Below are positions 58,101 to 64,000 of a stretch of 64,000 bases of DNA, in pieces; the stretch's first letter is position 1; each line of letters starts with the position of its first letter. The stretch comes from Lawsonibacter faecis. GTDB taxonomy: Bacteria > Bacillota > Clostridia > Oscillospirales > Oscillospiraceae. The DNA is taken from positions 111,994 to 175,993 of the forward strand of contig NZ_JACOPQ010000009.1 of the NCBI RefSeq assembly GCF_014287675.1, written 5' to 3'. Made by a program: the position numbers and the translations under genes. Below the pieces are notes generated by a model that saw only the letters and a program-made list of their open reading frames with translations, did not search any database and was not told the origin of the DNA.

Positions 58101-61100
58101 TGGATTACCGCTGGAACTGGCTGGATCAGGGTATCGGCATCAATGGCGTCTACGACCTGGCCTCCGGCAACCGTATGGAGCGCTGGGACAAGCTCTATGC
58201 GCAGGTGGCCGACGAGCTGGACTACGTCTACGTGGATGTCTGGGGCAACTACACCTCCGGCGCTGAGGACGCCTGGCAGACCCGGAAGCTCTCCAATGAG
58301 ATTATCAGCCACGACTGGCGCATCGTCCACGAGTGGGGCAGCGCCAACGACTGGGATTCCACCTTCCAGCACTGGGTCAGCGACTTTACCTACGGGGAAA
58401 ACGACCAGAAGGGTCAGCTCAACAGCGCCATCATGCGCTTCATGCTCAACAGCCACAAGGACTCCTTCGTGCCCGACTTCCCCACCTACGGCGGCGCTGC
58501 CAACGCCCCCCTGCTGGGCGGCCCGGTGATGCAGGGCTTTGAGGGGTGGCAGGGCGATGTGGAGTACGATCTCTTTATCGACACGCTGTACAACCAGATG
58601 CTCCCCACCAAGTTCCTCCAGCACTACGACATTATGAAGTGGGTGGACAACGACGAGGCCGTGACCATCCCCTACGGCGTTAAGCACAGCACGTTCAGTG
58701 AGTCCACCACCTCCCAGTGGACCCCGGAGGTACAGATCACCCTCCAGAGCCAGGACCGGAAGGACACCGTGGTGGTAACCCGGGGGTCCGACGGAGAGAT
58801 TAACGACACCTACGCCTACGGGACCGCCGCGGAGCGCTTGGAGTACCGCTCCCGCAACATTACCCTCAACGGCCGGGTCGTCCTCACAGGCGCGTCCAAC
58901 CCCGGCGACTTCACCGGCAACGCGCCCGCCGGCAACCTGAAATACCTGCTTCCCTGGTACTGGAAGACCGCCGGCGATACCAGGGACGGCGAAGGCGGAA
59001 AGCTCTACCACTACAACGTAAAGGGCGGCGAGAGCACCTGGCAGCTCCCGGAGGGCTGGGATACTCTGTCCACCGTGAAGGTCTACAAGCTCACCGACCA
59101 GGGCCGCACCGGGGAGCAGACCGTGGCCGTGGCGGACGGCTGGATTACCCTGGAAAACATCGAGGCCGAGACACCCTATGTGGTGGTTAAGGGCGAGAAC
59201 GGCGCCGCCGCCCCCGCCGTGGAGTGGAGCACCGGTATGCACCTGAAGGACGTGTCCTTCAACGGCGCGCTCACCGACAGCTGGACCGTGGACGGCGGCG
59301 GCGCCGCTGAAGTTGTGTATACCAACCACGAGATTCCCATGCTGAAGATGGACGGCCAGGTCTCCGTCAGCCAGGTCATGACCGGCCTGAAGGCCGGCCA
59401 GAGATACGCCGTATACGTGGGCGTGGACAACCGCAGCGAAGCCAGGGCCGTCATGACGGTTTCCGACAGCGAGGGCAATGTGCTCTCCTCCAATTACACC
59501 CTGCGCTCCATCGCCCGCAACTACGTCGGCAGCTACGTCCACCGCAACGCGCACCCCACGGAGGACGGCGCCAGCTACTTCCAGAATATGTACGTGTTCT
59601 TTACCGCCCCAGAGAGCGGCGATCTGACCCTGACCCTGAGCCGGGAGGACGGCGAGGGCAGCACCTATTTCGACGACGTGCGGGTGGTGGAGAACGAGTC
59701 CGACCACTACACCTACGATGCCGACGGCAGCTTCGTCTCCTTCACCCAGGACTTTGAGCATGTGGCCCAGGGTCTCTTCCCCTTCGTGGTGGGTCCCGCC
59801 CAGGGCGACACCGACGGGCGCACCCACCTCTCCGAGCTCCACGCCCCCTACACCCAGGCCGGCTGGGACGTGAAGAAGGTCAGCGACGTTCTGGGCGGCG
59901 ACTGGTCCGTCAAAATCAACGGCCTGACGCAGCTGAACAGCGTGGTCTACTACACCATCCCCCAGAATTTCCATTTTGAGCCCGGCGTGACCTACACCGT
60001 CTCCTTCGACTACCAGATGGGCTCCGAGGGTACATACGACGTGGTCTACGGCAGCGGCGTCTACAGCGGAGACGTGACTGCCGTCCCCCTGAGCAAGGCG
60101 CAGGGCACAACGGCCAAGTGCACCTTCACCCTCATCGGCGACGAGTCCGGCCAGACCTGGTTCGGCATCCGCTCCACCAGTGGGAAACCCCAGTATCCGG
60201 AGGGCTTCGGCCCGGACATAGAGAAGGACCCCTGGGCGAGTGAGAAAAACTTCGGCGGCTACAAGGATTTCATCCTGGACAACCTGAGCATCTCCGTGAG
60301 TGAAACCCAAAAGAGCACTCTGAACCAGCTCATCCTGCGGGGTGACGGCATGCGGCAGGCCGACTACTCCGGCGACTGGGCCGCCTTCCAGTCCGCCCTG
60401 GCTGCGGCCAAGACGGTTATGGCGAATCAGGACGCCGCCCAGGCTGAGGTGGATCAGGCCGCAAGCGCCCTCAGCGCCGCCATCCTGGCCCTGACGAGGC
60501 TGGAGACCAATCTCACTGGCACCGTGACCGGCGCCGGCGGCGTCCCCGTGGCCGGGGCCCGCGTCATTCTGGAGGACGGCAGCTTCAACCCCACCGGCGC
60601 GTCCTCCGTCACGGACGAGCATGGCCGGTACGAGTTCACCTGGCTGACTGCCGACGCATACCAGGTGAAAATCGTCGCAGACGGCTACGATGTCGCCACC
60701 GCGGACGCGGGCACGCTGACCGCCGGGGAGAGCAATACCACAGACGCCGTGCTCTCCGTCCAGGCCCCCGCCGCCTATGCCAACACCTTTGATACCGGCG
60801 ATACTTCCATGATGGAACCGATGGCGGGCAACGCCGGCGGCGGCAGGGACGAAACCGTGGAAGCCGTGGAGCACGGCGGCAGCGGCGCGCTGAAGGTGAC
60901 CTACAACAACCACGAACGCAACACCGTGGTGGACAACAGCCTCCGAATGAAAAACGGTACCGTGGAGGTGGACGTCACCCCGCTGGTCAGCGGCGTGCGC
61001 TTTGGCATCACCCTGCGCGGCCAGGATCTGAATAACCGCATCTACGTCGGCCCCTTCGACAATGCCGGCCGCTGGGGCTGGAACTGCTTCGTAAACGGCA

Positions 61101-62785
61101 AGGAAGCCTGGAGCAGCGAAATCGCCGGGCCCGGCCTGTACGCCAACGTGACCCGCCGCGTCAAGGTCACGTTGGATGAGAACACCCTCTCCCTCTGGGT
61201 GGACGGCGTTCTGCTGATGGATGAGGTTACCATCCGCAGCAATCCCACCTCCGAGGGGTATGTGGGCCTCAATGCGGGCCGCAACTCCGGCACCCAATTT
61301 ATTTACGACAATCTCCGCATCACCCCGGCGGATGAGCCCCGGGCCGGTACCCATGCCGTTACCGGCAAGGTGCTCAACAGTTCGGGCGCAGGCGTATCCG
61401 GCGCACAGGTCACGGTCCTCTCCGGTGAGAACGCCGTAACCCGCACCGCCGCGGGGGCGGACGGCGCCTTTACCACCCTGCCGCTGCCTGACGGGGAGTA
61501 TACCCTGCGCATCACCGCGCCCAACTATCTTGCGCATTCCGTGAAGGCTGTGGTCTCCGGCGCCCAGCTTACCCTGGACGACGTGACGCTGCGCTTTGAC
61601 CGCGGCGCGCTGGACAGCCTGTACGACCAGTACCGGGACCTGCCCCAGGAGGGCTACGCCGTGGAGAGCTGGCAGGCGCTGCAGGACGCGCTGGCAGGCG
61701 CCAAGGCGGCGCTGGACAAGGGTGGGGCCGCTGCGGACGGCGAGCTGCTCACCGCCTACGAGGCCCTCGCCAAAGCGGCGGCGGCGCTCACCGCCGATAC
61801 CCCTGACAAAAACGGCCTGCGGGTGCTGTACGAGACCTTCCGAAATGCAGTGGACCAGGGGTACACCGCCGAGAGCTGGGCGGCGTTCCAGGCGGCCCTG
61901 ACCGACGCCGCCGCCGTGCTGAACGACAAGAGCGCCACCCAGGAGCGGGTGGACGCGGCCCGCGACGCCCTCCAGAGCGCCTACGACGGCCTGACCTTCC
62001 CCTTCTCCGGCCCGGCCCCCGCCACAACCACAAGGACGGAAAAGAACCCGGACGGCTCCGTCACCACCACCGTGACCAACCGGCGGACCGGAACCGTCAC
62101 CGTAATCACCAAATGGCCCGACGGGAAGACCGTGGAGACCGTAATCACCCGCACGGGCGGCAAAACCATCGCAGCAAAAGGCCCGGACGGCGGCGACATC
62201 GCCCGGCTGGAGCTCCCCGCCGAAGTCCCCGTCCCCGAAACCTCCTTCACCGATGTGGCGGAGGACAACTGGGCGAAGAGCTCCGTGGACTTCGTCGCGG
62301 GCATGGGGCTGTTTAACGGCACGCCCGGCGGCGCGTTCGACGGCCTGCTGCCTATGACCCGCGGGATGCTGGCCTGCGTGCTCCACCGCCTCTCCGGCGA
62401 GCTCCCCGGAGGCGGACACGACTTTGAGGACGTGGCCGACGGCGTCTGGTACGCCCCGGCCGTGAGCTGGGCCGCCAGCGCCGGCATCGTGACCGGCGTG
62501 GACGCGGTCCGCTTCGGGCCTGAGCAGTCCATCACACGGGAAACCCTGGCGGTGATGCTGTACCGCTATGCCGGAATGCTGGGCATGGAGACCTCGGCGG
62601 ACCTCTCCCTGCTGGACGGCTTCTCCGACGGCGGCGAGGCCAGCGCCTGGGCCCAGGACGCCATGGCCTGGGCGGTCAGGACCGGTATTCTGTCCGGGAA
62701 GAACGGCGAGAGCCTCGACCCCGCCGGGGCCGCTACCCGCTACGAAGTCGCCGCCATGCTGGAGCGCTTCGTGAAGCTGCTGTAA
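55181..62785 (+). CDS. SLH-anchored GH101 endo-alpha-N-acetylgalactosaminidase
   Basis: 2534 residues, secreted. Signal peptide (1 to about 30, LSLLPAAAA). Then a galactose-binding-like domain (about 50-170), a LamG-like domain (about 185-400), two carboxypeptidase-regulatory-like beta domains (about 403-560), and the GH101 catalytic region (about 565-1370) with nucleophile Asp1019 in YVYVDVWGN and acid/base Glu1051 in RIVHEWGSAND. Further carbohydrate-binding-like modules follow, a FIVAR-like helical pair near 1720, a third regulatory-like domain, a LamG-like module near 1870-2040, two FIVAR-like repeats (about 2145-2285), and three SLH domains (about 2353-2534) for cell-wall attachment. The enzyme releases Gal-beta1,3-GalNAc from Ser/Thr of mucins. 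The ATG follows GGAAAGGAAGG. Confidence 0.93.
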   Translation: MTRPKSRLQKSLALLLTLCMVLSLLPAAAAEEPPPAEEPAKIEDTDTDAVTWGEGWHEYTDAEGQTTHYSNTEGSAVTVRFTGTGIAVYGKKAFNGPILKAVIDDGESADVDFYGDSALGNEQEAWKVSGLGKGEHTLVLTISNEVNENAKPSERDEYQTEINYFLVSGEEAPTEPEEPEVPETPDVGIADGAIHDDWTQDPATVKGEGAVNELRDGKRYLKAGTGNRNGETDTVNNPYPAVFLDKTLSDALAGEDVNAPHFLEFTLERVSEHTNNYTQFGVYLNYKDPGNAFFIGCDAGGWFWQTLSGGDGAWYQGGRVALPAVGEPVTVRLEWTGTSLTKATANGQDLFPGLPLDFSASGGNSSNAGTVGFKVGRWNDKSTEILVSGVTYTGQAKIEGYVVSGTVTDAKDGAPIEGAAVTIAGKTVFTDSDGNYSFDSGNKIADGAYTATVSKEGYADGKLNITVDGAALEGQDAALSRLPTVSGTVTGEGGAPLKDALVELGGRQAVTGADGRYTIAGVAAGTYTLTISADGYISAERQITVAEDDLTGISVQLPKLEIKTATLSTDGMDVLVDTAFPRVIQYTMKGGSAGKVFYGQTAVLDTLRINGVDVKPAVSAQASETEAAITYTMAVKDAASRIDAVITAEITAAGNTLEFHITDVEYADPAARTEYPIESIEIPDHSLISVRSTQPGADLAAARLGVSTIKSGDYFRAVDDSLNVDSLNDQRYMYVFLSNDELSAGISGNSDIGTGGAAKDNHRITLSARDSGAYKSVGAGSSLWYYDRKISSSDPHEAGNANLTAEEKVVGIREGVDEMPYVKVVITGDENGDGAVDWQDGAIAARENEIIHIPAYSDSIPDLVSTRISMNFQSEAANPFLTALDNVKRVSLHSDGLGQSILLKGYANEGHDSGHPDYYDIGRRMGGAEDMMTMLVEGRKYGAEFGIHVNASEFYPEAKSFNEDMVSRDGSGGLDYRWNWLDQGIGINGVYDLASGNRMERWDKLYAQVADELDYVYVDVWGNYTSGAEDAWQTRKLSNEIISHDWRIVHEWGSANDWDSTFQHWVSDFTYGENDQKGQLNSAIMRFMLNSHKDSFVPDFPTYGGAANAPLLGGPVMQGFEGWQGDVEYDLFIDTLYNQMLPTKFLQHYDIMKWVDNDEAVTIPYGVKHSTFSESTTSQWTPEVQITLQSQDRKDTVVVTRGSDGEINDTYAYGTAAERLEYRSRNITLNGRVVLTGASNPGDFTGNAPAGNLKYLLPWYWKTAGDTRDGEGGKLYHYNVKGGESTWQLPEGWDTLSTVKVYKLTDQGRTGEQTVAVADGWITLENIEAETPYVVVKGENGAAAPAVEWSTGMHLKDVSFNGALTDSWTVDGGGAAEVVYTNHEIPMLKMDGQVSVSQVMTGLKAGQRYAVYVGVDNRSEARAVMTVSDSEGNVLSSNYTLRSIARNYVGSYVHRNAHPTEDGASYFQNMYVFFTAPESGDLTLTLSREDGEGSTYFDDVRVVENESDHYTYDADGSFVSFTQDFEHVAQGLFPFVVGPAQGDTDGRTHLSELHAPYTQAGWDVKKVSDVLGGDWSVKINGLTQLNSVVYYTIPQNFHFEPGVTYTVSFDYQMGSEGTYDVVYGSGVYSGDVTAVPLSKAQGTTAKCTFTLIGDESGQTWFGIRSTSGKPQYPEGFGPDIEKDPWASEKNFGGYKDFILDNLSISVSETQKSTLNQLILRGDGMRQADYSGDWAAFQSALAAAKTVMANQDAAQAEVDQAASALSAAILALTRLETNLTGTVTGAGGVPVAGARVILEDGSFNPTGASSVTDEHGRYEFTWLTADAYQVKIVADGYDVATADAGTLTAGESNTTDAVLSVQAPAAYANTFDTGDTSMMEPMAGNAGGGRDETVEAVEHGGSGALKVTYNNHERNTVVDNSLRMKNGTVEVDVTPLVSGVRFGITLRGQDLNNRIYVGPFDNAGRWGWNCFVNGKEAWSSEIAGPGLYANVTRRVKVTLDENTLSLWVDGVLLMDEVTIRSNPTSEGYVGLNAGRNSGTQFIYDNLRITPADEPRAGTHAVTGKVLNSSGAGVSGAQVTVLSGENAVTRTAAGADGAFTTLPLPDGEYTLRITAPNYLAHSVKAVVSGAQLTLDDVTLRFDRGALDSLYDQYRDLPQEGYAVESWQALQDALAGAKAALDKGGAAADGELLTAYEALAKAAAALTADTPDKNGLRVLYETFRNAVDQGYTAESWAAFQAALTDAAAVLNDKSATQERVDAARDALQSAYDGLTFPFSGPAPATTTRTEKNPDGSVTTTVTNRRTGTVTVITKWPDGKTVETVITRTGGKTIAAKGPDGGDIARLELPAEVPVPETSFTDVAEDNWAKSSVDFVAGMGLFNGTPGGAFDGLLPMTRGMLACVLHRLSGELPGGGHDFEDVADGVWYAPAVSWAASAGIVTGVDAVRFGPEQSITRETLAVMLYRYAGMLGMETSADLSLLDGFSDGGEASAWAQDAMAWAVRTGILSGKNGESLDPAGAATRYEVAAMLERFVKLL

Positions 62786-62800
62786 GGTCACTGCAGAGAG

Positions 62801-62837
62801 AATGCCCCCGCTGTCCGCATTGGACAGCGGGGGCATT
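62801..62837 (+). terminator. Terminator of the GH101 gene
   Basis: A 16-bp stem (AATGCCCCCGCTGTCC / GGACAGCGGGGGCATT) 15 bases after the stop. Confidence 0.85.
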
Positions 62838-62911
62838 CCCCTGTGCCGGGCGTCCGTCTCCCGTCTGCAGGGCGCGGCATCCCCGGCGTGCCGCTGGGTC
62901 CCATTATCAAT

Positions 62912-63065
62912 TCCTCCGCAGAGTTCCGCTGCCCATGACGGATAGGGCTACTTTTTCCTATGAAATAGAGCCCCAGCCGTCATGCAGCCTTCTGTCAAAG
63001 AAGCCCCGTGGGACATCTTTGACAGAAGGAGAAGAGGGCGGCCTGAATAGGCCGCCCTCTTCTCC
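62912..63065 (-). repeat. Composite intergenic hairpin element, copy C (short form)
   Basis: Read on the minus strand from 63065: a terminator stem GGAGAAGAGGGCGGCC / GGCCGCCCTCTTCTCC, then CTTCTGTCAAAG / CTTTGACAGAAG (62989-63029), then CATGACGG / CCGTCATG (62934-62985), then the shared GCGGAACTCTGCGGAGG tail. The fourth and fifth hairpins of copies A and B are missing. It begins 7 bases after the stop of the minus-strand FAD gene. Confidence 0.82.
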
Positions 63066-63072
63066 GCTTTAT

Positions 63073-63807
63073 TTACGAGCACCGCGCCAGCCCCGCCGCC
63101 TCCAGCCTGTCCTGCAGCAAATCCAGCGGGATTTTACCGGGCAGGAGACGCTCCCGCGCGCATATCGCGGCGATAATGCCGACGGAGACGCCCATTTTGA
63201 CGCAGACGGCGGGGTCCCGATAGACGGCATAGGCCTCATGGGTGCCGGAGATGTTCTCCCCCGCCAGCAGCAGGCCGTCGATCTCCGCCGGGATAAAACA
63301 CCCCAGCGGTATCATATAGTCCCCCTTCACGGCCCAATCCTCAAATATCCGCTTTGTGCGGATATCCCGTTCCGTCAGGGTATAGGCGCCCCTGAAGTGC
63401 CTGACCTCCCGCGGGCCGTATGGCGGGGCAGGCCCTGCGGACTCCCCGTGCGCCTCAATAAACTCCGCGCCGGCGCAGGCGGCAGTCGTCCCCTGAGGCG
63501 TGCAGTCGATGGTCACCCCGGCAAGAACCGCCTGGAGCGCCCCCTGCCGCCGGACGACGACGCCCCGCACCAGCCGGCCATGCATCACCGGCGCACAGAC
63601 GGCGGCGTCCGGCAGGCGCGCGATGCCCGCACATTCCGGTCCGTCCGGGGCGGAAGCGCCGCCGGCGTGCTCCAGCAGCAGCGTTTCAGCGCCCTCCGCG
63701 GCCGCCGCAGCCGCAGCGGCGGCTCCCGCGGGGCCTGCGCCCAGGACCAGCACATCCACCTTCCTGAGGATGGGGAGGTCCTGACCCAGCTCTCTGATAA
63801 ATTCCAA
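63073..63807 (-). CDS. Short FAD-dependent oxidoreductase (FAD_oxidored family)
   Basis: 244 residues. The N-terminal FAD-binding motif is VDVLVLGAGPAGAAAAAAAAAEGAETLLLE; the C-terminal family end is DRDIRTKRIFEDWAVKGDYMIPLGCFIPAEIDGLLLAGENISGTHEAYAVYRDPAVCVKMG (positions about 160-225). Family proteins are usually about 440 residues; the middle is strongly shortened here, so the gene may be an internal-deletion form or a natural minimal version. The start is TTG at 63807 with GGGAGG 8 bases before it; the frame runs back into the upstream gene. It lies 25 bases after that gene's stop and is probably co-transcribed with it. Confidence 0.75.
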   Translation of the reverse strand: MEFIRELGQDLPILRKVDVLVLGAGPAGAAAAAAAAAEGAETLLLEHAGGASAPDGPECAGIARLPDAAVCAPVMHGRLVRGVVVRRQGALQAVLAGVTIDCTPQGTTAACAGAEFIEAHGESAGPAPPYGPREVRHFRGAYTLTERDIRTKRIFEDWAVKGDYMIPLGCFIPAEIDGLLLAGENISGTHEAYAVYRDPAVCVKMGVSVGIIAAICARERLLPGKIPLDLLQDRLEAAGLARCS

Positions 63808-63832
63808 ATCCGTAACCTCCCGCAATATTGGC

Positions 63833-64000
63833 TCAGATCCCGTACCAGACGATCTGATTTGGTTCAAGGCAGAGGGTGAATGCGGAGCCGTCGCCCCGGT
63901 AGACGGTGGTGGACTGGCTCTCGTAGGTGTTGTTCACCACGCAGAACTTTCCGTTCTCCACAAAGGCGTGGACCTCCACATTGAAGTTGTCGGAGTACCA
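63833..64000 (-). CDS. C-terminal end of a probable GH112 galacto-N-biose/lacto-N-biose phosphorylase (start outside window)
   Basis: Only the last 55 residues are visible (WYSDNFNVEVHAFVENGKFC ... EPNQIVWYGI). They form a beta-rich end with VVNNTYESQSTTVYRGDG, which resembles the C-terminal beta domain of GH112 phosphorylases, where a VxNN(S/T)xxxQxTxV pattern and a final LEP motif occur. Such an enzyme would use the galacto-N-biose made by the neighbouring GH101 enzyme. The evidence is short, so another glycoside phosphorylase or hydrolase is possible. The ORF continues beyond base 64000. Confidence 0.5.
   Translation of the reverse strand, partial: WYSDNFNVEVHAFVENGKFCVVNNTYESQSTTVYRGDGSAFTLCLEPNQIVWYGI

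Noticed and set aside
56102..62836. A 2244-codon open frame antisense to the GH101 gene
   Set aside because: It is a by-product of strong GC bias at third positions; the product has no domain pattern, while the plus strand encodes a clear multidomain enzyme.

Overview
The window looks like chromosomal DNA of a GC-rich Gram-positive anaerobe of the gut Clostridia, most like the Oscillospiraceae (Flavonifractor / Lawsonibacter / Pseudoflavonifractor type). The evidence is high GC with ATG/GTG/TTG starts behind strong GGAGG ribosome sites, a Spo0A-type DNA-binding domain, SLH anchoring, a class III fructose-bisphosphatase, Firmicute-style ABC lipoproteins and a lipoprotein flavin reductase. The genus is inference; nothing in the window fixes it.

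Layout. 1-11.0 kb is a potassium island: kdpA (5' end cut off), kdpB, kdpC and an unknown coupled gene, then convergent ktrBA, then divergent kdpDE. TCTTAAC boxes lie between ktrB and kdpD. 11.1-15.4 kb holds a solute-binding lipoprotein overlapping a hybrid histidine kinase. 15.4-21.5 kb is a peptide/nickel-type ABC operon (PIG-L-like protein, binding protein, two permeases, two ATPases) behind a structured leader that ends in an intrinsic terminator. 21.7-28.2 kb holds an ABC-F ATPase, a C-S lyase/redoxin fusion with a flavodoxin-ferredoxin protein and an amino-acid permease, and a MarR regulator. 28.3-39.3 kb holds a giant Sel1-repeat protein, a LysR regulator divergent from an FMN/FAD lipoprotein reductase, fbp, and a catalase with a Pro-rich extension. 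39.5-46.2 kb holds a PHP-UvrD fusion, a PAS protein and a PAS-GGDEF-GAF diguanylate cyclase, and a DtxR/MntR regulator. 46.3-50.8 kb holds a stalk-domain coiled-coil protein, ridA with an L-cysteine desulfidase, and a helical hypothetical. 50.9-54.9 kb holds tRNA-Leu(CAG), an XRE/Spo0A-C pair, a phage-like small protein and a PTS EIIC-EAL fusion. 55.2-64 kb is a glycan region: a 2534-residue SLH-anchored GH101 endo-alpha-N-acetylgalactosaminidase, a short FAD oxidoreductase, and the 3' end of what looks like a GH112 galacto-N-biose phosphorylase.

How the genes work together. Two potassium uptake systems sit with their likely regulator. GH101 would release galacto-N-biose from mucin O-glycans and GH112 would phosphorolyse it. 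RidA would remove the 2-aminoacrylate made by the neighbouring cysteine desulfidase. The cyclase at 43.8 kb and the EIIC-EAL protein at 52.8 kb are opposing cyclic-di-GMP activities.

The most unusual feature is a family of multi-hairpin intergenic elements (35.1, 46.3 and 62.9 kb, with a remnant at 37.6 kb). Each begins with the terminator of the gene before it and lies in that gene's orientation. Two copies align over about 240 bp; I do not recognise the family.
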